DNA of 64,000 bases from an uncultured Duncaniella sp. (GCA_958352885.1 CATWQI010000002.1:62001-126000), one strand, 5' to 3'; shown: positions 1 to 10,190, counted from the stretch's first letter. Program-made: numbers and translations. The notes: generated by a model from the sequence alone, not told the origin.

Positions 1-1496
1 TTTTCCATAGGCTTCTTTACACCTGTGCGCTTGATTTGCACACGGAGGTATATATCCTTTCCGCCGTCAATCTTGATAGCTTCGCCGCGGGTTTCCTTGC
101 CACCCTTGTTAGCCTTCTCGCAGTCGATATTTACGAGATAGATACCGTCCTCTCGGCTCTCCAGTGCTATGGTTCCGTAGTTGTAACCCATGACTATGAG
201 TCCTGCCAGTTCGCCGGTAGAGACTTTTCCGTTGTTGACTCGCGGTGAGAACTGCACCTTTGCGGTAGCTGTGAAGTCATGAGCGGGGAATTTCTGAAGC
301 AGAAGGTTCGGCATGTCATAGAGGCGCTCGGCTCCGGGGGTGTTATGCGAGAACAGACGGAGTTTTGATGCGTTGGCATCAGCGAAGTACCATAGAGCTG
401 ACGGATTGCCCTTCCACTGCCACTGGAGTCCGAGCTTGGTGGAGTCGAATTCGTCGCTTTCAACCGGGGTGGCTTTGGGATAAGTTTTCCCTACGTTGGG
501 CTTACGGTATTTTCTTACCGGCTCGCCTCGTCCGTCGCCGTCAGGGTCGATACCGATTACCGGCCATCCGTCCTCGCCCCAACTCATGGGCTGGAGATGT
601 ACCACTCGCCCGTAAGGACCTTTGTCCTGGAAGTGGACAAACCAGTCCTCCTTGCCGTCGGGAGTGTCTACCCATCCGCCCTGATGAGGACCGTTGATGT
701 CGGTCGAGCCCTGTTCCATCACATTGCGGGTCTCGTAAGGTCCCCAGGGGCTCTTGGATCGGAGCACTTCCTGCCATCCGGTGGCAACACCGCCTGAAGG
801 GGAAAATATGTAGTACCAGTCGCCACGCTTGTACATCTTGGCTCCCTCTATGGTCGGATTGTCGATGTGTCCGTCATATATCATGCGGTCCTGACCTATG
901 GTCCGGGTGCCGTCGGGTGTCATCTCTATCATGCCGAGAATGCTTTTGACTCCGGCGCGGCTTCCTGCATATCCATGGGCTATGTAAGCCTTGCCGTCCT
1001 CGTCCCAGAACGGGCAGGTGTCAATTATGCCTTTTGCTTTGTGTACATGTACGAGCGGTTCCCACGGACCGGCAGGGTTCTTGGTCTTTGTCATGAATAT
1101 TCCGAGGTCGGGGTCGCCGTAATATATGTAAAACTCGCCGTTATGATAGCGTATGGCGGGTGCCCACACGGCATTTCCATGTGAAGGGTCGGGGGCAGCC
1201 TGTGCATATTCGGGCATCTCGGCGATGGCGTGTCCTATCAGGGTCCAGTTGACCAAATCCTTGGAGTGAAGGATGGGCAGACCCGGTATGTCGCAGAAAC
1301 TTGATGCTGTCATGTAATAGTCGTCGCCTACACGGCATAAGTCGGGGTCGGAGTAATCGGCATTGATTATCGGGTTGATATACTCGCCGTTTCCTGCGTC
1401 GGGCGACCATACTTGAGATACGTAATTGTCGCTCCATGCGGTTAACACTGTGGAGGCTGCGATGGTGAGCAGTGATAGTTTCTTGGTTAGATTCAT
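1..1496 (-). CDS. Glycoside hydrolase family 43 protein with C-terminal beta-sandwich (3' end cut by window)
   Basis: Read from the ATG at 1494-1496, the frame is open to the window edge (498 codons). The N-terminus has a short hydrophobic signal segment (residues about 6-20), so the enzyme is exported. The five-bladed GH43 fold is recognisable by the catalytic base in DYSDPDL (Asp50), the pKa-modulating Asp159 in IIDTCPFWDEDGK and the general acid Glu217 in TIEGAKMYK. After about residue 345 a second domain begins (ESDEFDSTKLGLQWQW), typical of the beta-sandwich attached to GH43 beta-xylosidase/alpha-L-arabinofuranosidase enzymes. It stands next to a GH28-GH105 fusion and a SusCD pair, so release of arabinose or xylose from pectin side chains is likely. 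The exact substrate cannot be read from sequence. The C-terminus is missing. Confidence 0.9.
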   Translation of the reverse strand, partial: MNLTKKLSLLTIAASTVLTAWSDNYVSQVWSPDAGNGEYINPIINADYSDPDLCRVGDDYYMTASSFCDIPGLPILHSKDLVNWTLIGHAIAEMPEYAQAAPDPSHGNAVWAPAIRYHNGEFYIYYGDPDLGIFMTKTKNPAGPWEPLVHVHKAKGIIDTCPFWDEDGKAYIAHGYAGSRAGVKSILGMIEMTPDGTRTIGQDRMIYDGHIDNPTIEGAKMYKRGDWYYIFSPSGGVATGWQEVLRSKSPWGPYETRNVMEQGSTDINGPHQGGWVDTPDGKEDWFVHFQDKGPYGRVVHLQPMSWGEDGWPVIGIDPDGDGRGEPVRKYRKPNVGKTYPKATPVESDEFDSTKLGLQWQWKGNPSALWYFADANASKLRLFSHNTPGAERLYDMPNLLLQKFPAHDFTATAKVQFSPRVNNGKVSTGELAGLIVMGYNYGTIALESREDGIYLVNIDCEKANKGGKETRGEAIKIDGGKDIYLRVQIKRTGVKKPME

Positions 1497-1562
1497 TGTC
1501 AAAGGTAAAATAGTGGTATAAGGTATTAAGGGGAGGGGATTCAAAAAGCGTAAAAATCCGCT

Positions 1563-1570
1563 CAAAGGTA
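1563..1570 (-). promoter_or_regulatory. Possible -7 box of the GH43 gene
   Basis: On the minus strand this reads TACCTTTG, a match to the Bacteroidetes -7 consensus TAnnTTTG, 67 bp before the GH43 start. No clear TTTG box is seen about 20 bp further upstream. A second TACCTTTG at 1500-1507 is too close to the start codon to be the main promoter. Confidence 0.3.
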
Positions 1571-1640
1571 GTAATTTTCGCCCGTATTTTCGTAATCTTT
1601 TAAAATAATTAACAGTAGTGTTTGGAAATGCGGAATGATT

Positions 1641-1683
1641 TGAAAAAATGCCCCGTAGGCCGCGACGCAGCCTACGGGGCATT
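1641..1683 (-). terminator. Terminator of the GH28-GH105 gene
   Basis: A perfect 14-bp inverted repeat (1647-1660 with 1670-1683, stem AATGCCCCGTAGGC) with a 9-nt loop. Read on the minus strand it is followed by a run of six T residues. It begins 46 bp after the stop codon of the GH28-GH105 gene. Confidence 0.85.
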
Positions 1684-1729
1684 GTGTCTGTCCTGAAGCG
1701 GCTATGAGCCTACTCCGGAACATGTTTTG

Positions 1730-4240
1730 TTACAGACGTTCCATCTCGAGACACGCCATGATGAACGGACCTACGCCCTTGGCGTCATTGTCGCGTATGG
1801 GTTCTGAAATATAGTACTCGAATGAGCCGTCACGGTAATTCTTTTCTCCGCCGAGACCTGCCACTGCACAGCAGTTTGTCAGCGAGATAGTCCCGTCCTT
1901 GTCGGTGCGGACAAGGTGTTTCATCATGCCGTTCCATCCGGTAAGAGCAGAGTTAAGGTAGCTGTTGTCAAGGATACCCATGCGTACTCCGCGTAGCAGC
2001 GAGTACACATACATGGCGGTAGCTGTGCCTTCGAGGTAATTGCCTTCACGTCCGGGCTGGTCAAGCACCTGGTACCATATTCCGCTCTTGGTGTCCTGGA
2101 ATTTCACTACGCCGTCAGCCAGTGATTTAAGAAGTTTCTCCAGTTCAGGGCGGTTTTTGTTGTCGGCAGGCATCTCTTCGAGCACATCGAGCAGAGCCAT
2201 GAATATCCAGCCCTGGGCTCGTGCCCATGCGTGGGGAGCCTGTCCGGTTTCCTTGTCTGCCCAGCGCTGCTCCTTGCTCTCGTCCCAAGCGTGGCGGTAA
2301 AGCCCTGTCGCTGGGTCATAGGTGTGCTTTGCCACGATAAGGAACTGTTTTGCTATGTCGTCCCAGGCTTCCTCCTTCTCTTTGCCTGTGAGGTAAGCAT
2401 TGGCATACTTGGCGCTGAACGGTTCGCCCATGAACAGTCCGTCGAGCCACATCTGGTGCGGATAAATCTTCTTGTGCCAGTAGCCGCCTTCCTTTGTGCG
2501 CGGCTGGTCCTTGAGCTGACTGTGGAGAGTGTGGAGAGCTTTGAGATACTTCTCGTCGCCTGTGCGGTTATATGCCACCATCAGCAGCTTGCCCGGTTTC
2601 ACCTGGTCAAGATTGTAGTGCTTGATGTCGTAGGTCTTGATTGTCCCGTCGGGGTTCACGAGCGAGTCAACGTAGGATATGGCGTACTCCTCCACTTTCT
2701 TGTCTCCGTAGCGGTCAGCCATGGCTATGAATGCGTCAAGCTCGGTGCCGATTGAATAAGTCCACTTGAGGCGTTTGCTGAAATCGAGCATCCAGCTCTC
2801 GGGGTTGCGCTTCATCTCCGAGTAGACCATCTTCTGTGATGTCGGCTCGAAATCATTGCAGAGCTTGCCATTGATGTATGTGTTGGCTATGATGAGATTA
2901 CGCACCATTCCGTTGACCGAGTTGCCCTCCTTCACGCCATTGAAGCGGCAGTTGATAACCTCGATATTACGTATGTTGCAGATATCCTCGTAGCCCTCTA
3001 TCATGACGCCATACTTGCTCTCGTTGCAAGTGATGTTGTCCAGGTAGACATTCTGCACCACCGGCGGGAAGCTGTGGTCACAGTCCTCTTTGCGCTCGTA
3101 AAGGAGATTGATTTTCAGTACTGCCTCCTTGCACTGTCCCACATTCACGTTGCGGACATAGATGTTCTCTATCACGCCGCCGCGGCAAGAGTTGGTCTTG
3201 ATTCTCACCACACGGTCGAGTTCCGGACTGTCCATTTCGCAGTTCTCGAGGAACAGGTTCTTGAAGCCGCCGGCTATTTCGCTGCCTACCACGATGCCGC
3301 CGTGACCGTTTTTCATCTTGCAGTTGCGCACTATCACGTTCTGAGTCGGCACATCCTGTTCTCTGCCGTCGCGGTTTCTGCCGCTCTTGATGGCGATGCA
3401 GTCGTCGCCGGTGTCGAAGTAGCAATCCTCAATCTTGACATTCTTGCATGATTCAGGGTCGCAACCGTCGCCGTTGGGACCGTCATTCTGGATATGTACG
3501 CCGCGCATGGTCAGATTCTCGCAGTACAGGGGATGGATTACCCAGAAAGCGGAGCGGAGCAGTGTCACGCCCTCGATCAGCACGTTCTTGCACCAGCTTG
3601 GGCTGACGAGCTGCGGGCGCATGCCGTAGCCTTCGCCGAGTATTCGTTTTTCCACGGGGACAGCGTTCTCATTCCATTCCTGGAGGAGGGGTCTGCCTAT
3701 TTTCTGGGTTACGGGACCTTCGGTGTATCCTCGTTTGCCGCTCATGCGCCACCAGTTTTCATCGGAGGCACCGCCGTCTATCACACCTTTGCCGGTGATG
3801 GCGATGTTCTCCTGCTGATAGGCGTAAATCATGGGCTGGTAATTGTAGCAGTCCATACCTTCCCAGCGGGTTCTTACGATGGGGTACTGGCTGGTGTCGT
3901 CGGTAAACAGCAGAGTGGCGCCTTCCTCAAGGTGGAGGTTGACGTTGCTCTTGAGTGTGATGGGACCTGTTAGCCAGGTGCCCTTGGGGATTATAACCCT
4001 GCCGCCGCCTTCCTGGCTGCACTTGTCTATCACCTTATTGATAAGCTCGGTGTAGAGGAAGCCTTTGGTCTTTGATTTCTTGCCGTAGTCCAGCAGTTTG
4101 TAGTCTTTGTCACGGAATGTCGGCTCCGTGATGCTCTTCTCGATTTCCGGATAGAGAGTTTTCCACGCCTCCTCCGGCGTCATACCCGATGCTACCACGG
4201 AAATGCACATAGCAAATACGAAAAATGCAATTTTTTTCAT
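1730..4240 (-). CDS. Bifunctional pectin enzyme: GH28 polygalacturonase fused to GH105 unsaturated uronyl hydrolase
   Basis: 836 residues from the ATG at 4238-4240. An in-frame ATG 87 bp upstream exists, but the later start gives a clean signal peptide (MKKIAFFVFAMCISVVA) and lies downstream of a good promoter. Residues about 56-461 form a GH28 right-handed beta-helix with NGDG (Asp258), DTGDDC (Asp279/280), GHGG (His313) and RIKT (346-349), the four canonical active-site motifs. Residues about 476-836 are a GH105 (YteR-like) alpha/alpha barrel with MWLDG (Asp600) and HAWARAQGW. GH28 enzymes cleave polygalacturonan or rhamnogalacturonan; GH105 removes the 4,5-unsaturated uronic acid that lyases leave at the non-reducing end. 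Having both in one secreted chain suggests periplasmic processing of short pectin oligosaccharides. It is probably a single-gene unit, divergent from susC. Confidence 0.92.
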   Translation of the reverse strand: MKKIAFFVFAMCISVVASGMTPEEAWKTLYPEIEKSITEPTFRDKDYKLLDYGKKSKTKGFLYTELINKVIDKCSQEGGGRVIIPKGTWLTGPITLKSNVNLHLEEGATLLFTDDTSQYPIVRTRWEGMDCYNYQPMIYAYQQENIAITGKGVIDGGASDENWWRMSGKRGYTEGPVTQKIGRPLLQEWNENAVPVEKRILGEGYGMRPQLVSPSWCKNVLIEGVTLLRSAFWVIHPLYCENLTMRGVHIQNDGPNGDGCDPESCKNVKIEDCYFDTGDDCIAIKSGRNRDGREQDVPTQNVIVRNCKMKNGHGGIVVGSEIAGGFKNLFLENCEMDSPELDRVVRIKTNSCRGGVIENIYVRNVNVGQCKEAVLKINLLYERKEDCDHSFPPVVQNVYLDNITCNESKYGVMIEGYEDICNIRNIEVINCRFNGVKEGNSVNGMVRNLIIANTYINGKLCNDFEPTSQKMVYSEMKRNPESWMLDFSKRLKWTYSIGTELDAFIAMADRYGDKKVEEYAISYVDSLVNPDGTIKTYDIKHYNLDQVKPGKLLMVAYNRTGDEKYLKALHTLHSQLKDQPRTKEGGYWHKKIYPHQMWLDGLFMGEPFSAKYANAYLTGKEKEEAWDDIAKQFLIVAKHTYDPATGLYRHAWDESKEQRWADKETGQAPHAWARAQGWIFMALLDVLEEMPADNKNRPELEKLLKSLADGVVKFQDTKSGIWYQVLDQPGREGNYLEGTATAMYVYSLLRGVRMGILDNSYLNSALTGWNGMMKHLVRTDKDGTISLTNCCAVAGLGGEKNYRDGSFEYYISEPIRDNDAKGVGPFIMACLEMERL

Positions 4241-4305
4241 GGTGAAAAATATAGTGTATTGTGCCTTTCGGCTGGTTAAATAGTCAATGCTGTAACAATC
4301 CTCCG

Positions 4306-4338
4306 CAAAGGTAATAATCATCGACAAATCGCTCCAAA
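4306..4338 (-). promoter_or_regulatory. Promoter of the GH28-GH105 gene
   Basis: On the minus strand TTTG (4335-4338) is followed after 21 bp by TACCTTTG (4306-4313), a full match to the Bacteroidetes -33/-7 pattern. The predicted start of transcription is near 4299, giving a leader of about 60 nt and excluding the upstream in-frame ATG at 4325-4327 as start codon. Confidence 0.6.
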
Positions 4339-4376
4339 TTATCGACGGGGAAAATTCGTTATTTTATGTTAACCTC

Positions 4377-4407
4377 TTTGCTTTTTGAAAATTAATTGTT
4401 AGTTTTG
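4377..4407 (+). promoter_or_regulatory. Promoter of the susC-susD-lipoprotein operon
   Basis: TTTG (4377-4380), 19 bp, then TAGTTTTG (4400-4407), matching TTTG-N19-21-TAnnTTTG. Transcription would start near 4414 and give a leader of about 300 nt, long enough for post-transcriptional control. Confidence 0.55.
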
Positions 4408-4712
4408 TGAAAAAATTTGACCCTAATAATACCTTCGATTTTAACCACTTTACGTTAACCAATCTGAAACCATCTGACCGCAAGGTCTGTATGTTACGTT
4501 ACTTAGACAATAAGTATTTCACCTTCATTGTATTATCCAGGTCACAGCAAGCCGTCGTAGCCGGTTGCCATGATTAGGATTCTTACATGAAAAAAATGAC
4601 CGTTCCCCCGACGGGCATAGTTCCGTCGCCTGCTTGATGAAAAAACGCAATAAACCAAAAAATAGAATTTATAACTTGCATGAAAAAAATCTTATTTATT
4701 ATTTAACTCAAC
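4408..4712 (+). other. Long untranslated leader of susC
   Basis: About 300 bp without an open frame between the predicted transcription start and susC. It is AT-rich at both ends with a more GC-rich middle. I see no strong hairpin and no recognised riboswitch. Long leaders with regulatory small RNAs are known before Bacteroides susC genes, but nothing here proves one. Confidence 0.3.
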
Positions 4713-7700
4713 ATGAAAGACTCAAACACGCGTCGTAGGCAATGGTTACGACCGTTTTCCCTTGCGAAGCAATGGAAAACTATCCTTTTCTTGATGGTGC
4801 TATGTGTCGGTCTGCCCGCGCATGCCCAAAACATCACCGTCAACGGTGTAGTTGAGGACAGCACCGGTGAACCCATGATTGGCGCAACCGTTCTCCTGGA
4901 CGGAAGCAGCGACGGTGTCGCTACTGACATCGACGGACGTTTCACGCTTAAGAACGTCAAGCCAAACGCAACTATCACAGTATCCTACATCGGTTACAGA
5001 ACAGAAAAAGTCAGCATCGACGGTCGCACCGAAATCAAAGTGGTGCTTCTCGAAGATTCCGAGGCTCTTGAGGAAGTAGTTGTCATCGGTTACGGTGGCA
5101 CCCGCGCACGTCGTGACCTCACCGGTTCTGTCGGTTCGGTTTCCGGTATGAAACTTGCCGCTGTCCCGGTTACCTCTGCTGCCGTTGCCCTTCAGGGTAA
5201 GGTAGCTGGTGTGCAGGTTACAACTGTCGACGGTCAGCCCGGTGCCGACATCAATATCCGTGTCCGCGGTGCGACGTCTGTGACCCAGTCAAATGACCCT
5301 CTTTACATTGTTGACGGTTTCCAGACCGACAACATAAATGACATCCCCCCCTCTGATATTCAATCAATTGACATCCTCAAGGATGCCTCCTTGACCGCTA
5401 TTTACGGTGCCAAGGGCGGTAACGGTGTAGTCATCGTGACCACCAAATCAGCACAGGAGGGCAGGACTCAGGTAAGCTTCAACGCACAGGGTTCAGTGAG
5501 CCATGTTTCCAAGAAGCTCGACCTCATGAACGCCTATGATTTTGTGAACTATCAGTGGGACTACGCTACCGGTCACTCTACCCGTAACAGCCGTACCCGT
5601 CTGTTCCGTTACAACTTCGGCGACCCTAATGACTTCGACCTCTATCATGCCGCGCCCAGCCATGACTGGCAGGACGAGGTGATGGGCAATAATCCCTTCT
5701 CCTACTCCACTAACCTCTCTATCGGTGGCGGCAATGACAAGACCCGTTACAACATCTCTATCACCCAGAGCGACGATGAAGGTGTAATCATGAACACAGG
5801 CGTACGCCGTACCAACATCCTCACCAAGCTATCTACCAAGATTCTCCCCAACCTGACCTTCCAGTTCAACCCCAAGATGACCTATCGTCGTGACGAAGGA
5901 GCAGGTGGCGACAACATTGGTACCGGTGGTATCATCGACGTGCTCCGCTATCGTCCCACCAACGGTATCCGCGAGCTTGGCGCTTTCTGGCCCGAAGGTA
6001 CAGTTGACCCTGACCAGGAACAAATATTCCAGTACACCAACCCCGTTTCCGATATCAAGACCAACGTCCGCAAAAAGCACTCCTATACATTCTCTAACCA
6101 GGCTGCTTTCGAGTGGAAGCCTATCGAAGGTCTTACCATCCGCACCGACGGTGTGTATACTGTGTCTTTCCGTGACGACAAGCGTTTCTGGGGCCGTCTG
6201 ACCTCTGAAGGCAAGAAGCACGACAACAATCCGGTTGCTTCAATCGACAAGCGTCAGACCAACTCTTACACCTGGACTACCACCGCTTCTTACGACTGGA
6301 CTATCAAGGAAAAGCACAACTTCTACGCTCTCTTGGGTTACGAAATGTACCATAAGCAGTACGAAGAGACCCATCAGAAGAACCGTCACTTCCCCGATAA
6401 CATTTCTGCCGACAAGGCATTCAACAATATGGGCCTCGGTGAAGTCTACGAGTCTACTTCAGAGCTCTCTACCGCTAACCGTACTACTTCCTACTTCGGT
6501 CAGCTCAACTACAACTTCGACCACAAGTACCTGTTCTCTGCCACATTCCGTGCCGACGGTTCTTCAGTCTTCGCTCCCGGTAACCAGTGGGGTTACTTCC
6601 CCTCTGTTTCCGGTGCATGGGTTCTCTCAAGCGAGGAATTTATGAAGGACATCACATGGATTGACGAACTTAAGTTCCGTGCCGCTATCGGTAAGGCAGG
6701 TAACAACAACCTCGACCCTGACATGTGGCGTTACCTCTACAAGTCGAATTCTACCGGTGGTCCCGGCTTCGGTGAAATCGTGACTGACGGTGAGCTTTGG
6801 TACGGTCCCGACAAGTACCTTCCCAACCCCGACCTCAAGTGGGAGACTACTCTTACCCGCAACTTTGCGTTTGACTTCTCATTCTTCAATGGTCGTCTCC
6901 GCATCACCCCTGAGTACTATTGGAACACCACTTCTGACCTTATCTATAAGGCTGATATCCTCTCCAACTCAGGTTACACCCAGCAGTATCAGAACATAGG
7001 CCAGGTGACCAACCGTGGTTTCGAGCTCTCTATAAACGGTGACATCCTCCGCGGTAAGGACTATGTCCTCTCTGCCAACTTCAATATCGGTGCCAACAAG
7101 ATGAAGGTTGACAAGCTCACCGGTGATTTCGACTACCTTTACGATACCCACTCACGCTCTAAGGACGGTGGTTACAACTATCGTCTTGAAGTAGGTGGCG
7201 AAGTTGGTCTCATCTACGGTTTCGTATATGACGGTCTTTACAGCTTCGACGAGTTTGACTATGTTGCTTCAAACGGTACCGGTACATACGTACCTAAGAT
7301 TGATCCTGAGACAGGCAAGCAGATACCCGTTGATATGAACGGTATCTTTGAAGGTTCACCCTCTGGTGACCCCACACTCCCCGGTAAGCCTAAATTCAAG
7401 GATATCAGTGGTCCTGACGGTAAGCCCGACGGTGTTATCGACGACAACGACCGTACCGTAATAGGTCGCACCACGCCTCGAGTTCAGGGTGGGTTCGGTC
7501 TCTCAGGACAGTGGAAGAGCTTCGACTTCACAGCCAACTTCACTTACTTCCTTGATTTCGACGTTTACAACGCCACTGCTTATTACCTCTCATCGTCTAT
7601 CAAGAATAACGACAATTTCTACAATGTGCTGAACAAGTACACTGACCGTTGGACATATACGGAAGGTTCGGAGTGTATCTACGGTAACGAGAATTTCTCT

Positions 7701-8039
7701 GATTTCCGCCAGCTCTACATCGACAAGAACTCAGGTAAGGCTAACTGGAACCCGGCTGACGTCAACAAGGATGTGACCATGAGTTACTTCGTGGAGGATG
7801 GTTCATTCCTCCGCTGTACCGACATCACACTCGGTTACACTCTTCCGCAGAATATCATCCGCAAGGCCGGCATGAGCAAGCTCCGCTTCTACGCTTCTGT
7901 TACCAATCCCTTTATCATCACCAACTACTCAGGTTTCGACCCCGAGGTTGACGTTCAGAGCGGTCTCACCCCCTCATTCGACATGAACCGTTACCCCCGC
8001 AGCCGCAGCTACGTGTTTGGTCTGAATGTTACATTCTAA
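4713..8039 (+). CDS. SusC-like TonB-dependent outer-membrane transporter
   Basis: 1108 residues. The signal peptide ends at about residue 39 (GLPAHAQ). Residues 41-112 are a carboxypeptidase-D regulatory-like domain (ITVNGVVEDSTGEPMIGA), followed by the TonB-box-like EEVVVIGYG at about 120-128, a plug domain (about 130-245, with PLYIVDGF and DILKDASLTAIYG) and a large barrel ending in aromatic Phe (GLNVTF). SusC proteins import oligosaccharides through the outer membrane, using energy from TonB-ExbBD, with a SusD lid. The gene opens an operon with susD (40 bp later) and a surface lipoprotein. Neighbouring GH28, GH105 and GH43 enzymes point to pectin fragments as cargo; this is inference from context. 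Confidence 0.95.
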   Translation: MKDSNTRRRQWLRPFSLAKQWKTILFLMVLCVGLPAHAQNITVNGVVEDSTGEPMIGATVLLDGSSDGVATDIDGRFTLKNVKPNATITVSYIGYRTEKVSIDGRTEIKVVLLEDSEALEEVVVIGYGGTRARRDLTGSVGSVSGMKLAAVPVTSAAVALQGKVAGVQVTTVDGQPGADINIRVRGATSVTQSNDPLYIVDGFQTDNINDIPPSDIQSIDILKDASLTAIYGAKGGNGVVIVTTKSAQEGRTQVSFNAQGSVSHVSKKLDLMNAYDFVNYQWDYATGHSTRNSRTRLFRYNFGDPNDFDLYHAAPSHDWQDEVMGNNPFSYSTNLSIGGGNDKTRYNISITQSDDEGVIMNTGVRRTNILTKLSTKILPNLTFQFNPKMTYRRDEGAGGDNIGTGGIIDVLRYRPTNGIRELGAFWPEGTVDPDQEQIFQYTNPVSDIKTNVRKKHSYTFSNQAAFEWKPIEGLTIRTDGVYTVSFRDDKRFWGRLTSEGKKHDNNPVASIDKRQTNSYTWTTTASYDWTIKEKHNFYALLGYEMYHKQYEETHQKNRHFPDNISADKAFNNMGLGEVYESTSELSTANRTTSYFGQLNYNFDHKYLFSATFRADGSSVFAPGNQWGYFPSVSGAWVLSSEEFMKDITWIDELKFRAAIGKAGNNNLDPDMWRYLYKSNSTGGPGFGEIVTDGELWYGPDKYLPNPDLKWETTLTRNFAFDFSFFNGRLRITPEYYWNTTSDLIYKADILSNSGYTQQYQNIGQVTNRGFELSINGDILRGKDYVLSANFNIGANKMKVDKLTGDFDYLYDTHSRSKDGGYNYRLEVGGEVGLIYGFVYDGLYSFDEFDYVASNGTGTYVPKIDPETGKQIPVDMNGIFEGSPSGDPTLPGKPKFKDISGPDGKPDGVIDDNDRTVIGRTTPRVQGGFGLSGQWKSFDFTANFTYFLDFDVYNATAYYLSSSIKNNDNFYNVLNKYTDRWTYTEGSECIYGNENFSDFRQLYIDKNSGKANWNPADVNKDVTMSYFVEDGSFLRCTDITLGYTLPQNIIRKAGMSKLRFYASVTNPFIITNYSGFDPEVDVQSGLTPSFDMNRYPRSRSYVFGLNVTF

Positions 8040-8079
8040 CATAAATCTTATACCATCTTTCAAATAATACAAAGAAACA

Positions 8080-10170
8080 ATGAAATTACGCAATATATTT
8101 CTGGTAGGTCTTGCTACGGTGACTCTCGCGTCCTGTTCCGACTACCTTGACGTGGATGCGCCCTCCAAGGTTATCCCTGAGGAGGTTTACGAGAGCAAGC
8201 GTGAGGTGGACCGTGCGCTCAACGGTGTTTACGCCGCCATGCTCACCGGCGATACTTATGGTAAGACTTTCCTGAAGGAACTTACTTTCAATACTGACGT
8301 TGACTTTGCTGTCAGCCAGGACCGTTACGTTTCTTCTACAGGTTATCGTCGCTACGAGTGCGATGCTGACGGTAGCACAATCAAGAAGGTTTGGGACGCC
8401 CAGTATATCGGTATCGAACGTGCAAATATGCTCATCAACGGTATCATGAAGTCATCCATTTACAATGAGGACGATACCGAACTGATGCAGATGCTCGGCG
8501 AGGCTAAGGTGCTCCGTGCCATCTTCTATCATGACCTCGTGTGGTACTTCGGTGATGTTCCTTACACTCGTACGCCTTCATTTGAAGCTCAGAATGCCAT
8601 CTACGATGTGGCTGACCGTACTGTTATCCTAAACGATATGATTAACGACCTCATCGAGGCTGCACCCAAGATGCGTCTCACTTCCGAGACCGGCTGGAGC
8701 GACGGTGTGGAGCGTATATCTAAGGAAATGGCCTGGGCGATGATTGCCCGTCTCGCCTTGACAGCCGGCGGTTACTCTCTTCGTCCCGACGGAGGCGGTA
8801 CTTACGGCTCCATGCAGCGTCCTTCCAACTATCTTGATTACTATCAGATAGCCAAGGAGTATGCCTACAAGGTCATGACTGAGTCTCAGCACTCACTCAG
8901 CTCTGAGTTTTATCAGGTGTTCGTGCGTGAATGTAACTTCAATGCATCCGTGACCAACGATGACGTAATCTTCGAAATACCCTTTGCCAAGGAGTCAAGC
9001 GGCTCTGTGGGCTACATCCATGGACCCAAGATGGACAATATCTCAGGTGCCACCGTCCACGCATGGGGCAAATCGGATTCTTCCGCTCAGCTCAATGCGC
9101 TTTACTGGTACTTCTTCGCTTCTAATGACAAGCGTCGCGGATTCGTTAACCAGTATTTCGGTTACAACAACCAGGGTACCCCTGAATTCAATAACGGTCG
9201 TACCATGTACAATGGCAAGTGGTCAAAGCTCTGGAATGAGAGCGGTCTCGGTAACGCTACCGAGGATAACACGGGTATCAACTTCCCCTACATGCGTTAT
9301 GCCGATGTCCTTCTGATGTATGCCGAGGCTGCCAACGAGCTTAACGGAGGTCCCACTCCCGAAGCAATCCGGGCTCTCGAGACCGTACGCGAACGTGCGT
9401 TCCGCGGTATGCCTGCCCCCGACGGCACTGATGACAATATGGCTACTGTGGCTCAGCCTCAGCGCTATGGCTCTAAGGAAGACTTCCTCAAGGCTGTCCT
9501 CGATGAGCGCAAGTTTGAGTTCGCAGGTGAGAATATGCGTTGGCGCGACCTCGTGCGTAACAATATGCTCTCTGAAGTTGTTTACTGGACTTACCAGCGT
9601 TACTACCACAATGCTACCGGTAGTGATGAAGAAGGTCTGAATGCATACGACGGTATTGAATGGGCTGACGTATTTGTCGACTCATACAAGTATCACAATG
9701 ATTTTGACCGTTACACATTCCAGCCCAATACTACTGCCGGTGCGGTGAACTACGGACCCACTGAGTCAGGCTATCTTCACGAATATGACTTCCCGCAGGT
9801 TACCAACAATATGAATATCGTATGGGTTCTTAACCGTTTCCGTCGTCTTACCAATGCTGATGACCGTACAAACTGGACAAATAGCGAAGGTACACTCAAG
9901 ACCCCCGGTACGGCTAACAACAATTGGGAAGATTCAAACACCGGTCTCCCCACCACTCACTTCCTTTACTCTCTGCGCGGTTACATCAACTGTGATGAGG
10001 ATAAGGGTATCATTGAGATTAATGACAACGGAAACTATGTGACTGCTCCTTCACCATCTTCTTTCCCGACAGTGCAGACTCTCCCCGTTGTTCGTTACAT
10101 CCTCCCCTTCCCCCGTGCGGTCATTACACGCTCTATGGGTAAGTACACCAACAAGTATGGCTATAACTAA
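8080..10170 (+). CDS. SusD/RagB-like surface glycan-binding lipoprotein
   Basis: 696 residues with a lipoprotein signal (LATVTLASC, Cys19 to be acylated). It shows the usual SusD family features: an alpha-helical TPR-like body, the early segment VDRALNGVYAAM, the NNDKRRGF-like region and the C-terminal YADVLLMYAEAANEL and LDERKFEFAGENMRWRDLVR blocks. SusD proteins form the lid of the SusC barrel and bind the glycan. It is longer than many SusD proteins because of inserted loops near the C-terminus. It lies 40 bp after susC and 20 bp before the next gene, so the three are surely co-transcribed. Confidence 0.95.
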   Translation: MKLRNIFLVGLATVTLASCSDYLDVDAPSKVIPEEVYESKREVDRALNGVYAAMLTGDTYGKTFLKELTFNTDVDFAVSQDRYVSSTGYRRYECDADGSTIKKVWDAQYIGIERANMLINGIMKSSIYNEDDTELMQMLGEAKVLRAIFYHDLVWYFGDVPYTRTPSFEAQNAIYDVADRTVILNDMINDLIEAAPKMRLTSETGWSDGVERISKEMAWAMIARLALTAGGYSLRPDGGGTYGSMQRPSNYLDYYQIAKEYAYKVMTESQHSLSSEFYQVFVRECNFNASVTNDDVIFEIPFAKESSGSVGYIHGPKMDNISGATVHAWGKSDSSAQLNALYWYFFASNDKRRGFVNQYFGYNNQGTPEFNNGRTMYNGKWSKLWNESGLGNATEDNTGINFPYMRYADVLLMYAEAANELNGGPTPEAIRALETVRERAFRGMPAPDGTDDNMATVAQPQRYGSKEDFLKAVLDERKFEFAGENMRWRDLVRNNMLSEVVYWTYQRYYHNATGSDEEGLNAYDGIEWADVFVDSYKYHNDFDRYTFQPNTTAGAVNYGPTESGYLHEYDFPQVTNNMNIVWVLNRFRRLTNADDRTNWTNSEGTLKTPGTANNNWEDSNTGLPTTHFLYSLRGYINCDEDKGIIEINDNGNYVTAPSPSSFPTVQTLPVVRYILPFPRAVITRSMGKYTNKYGYN

Positions 10171-10190
10171 TCTTCAATCTGATTAATCCA

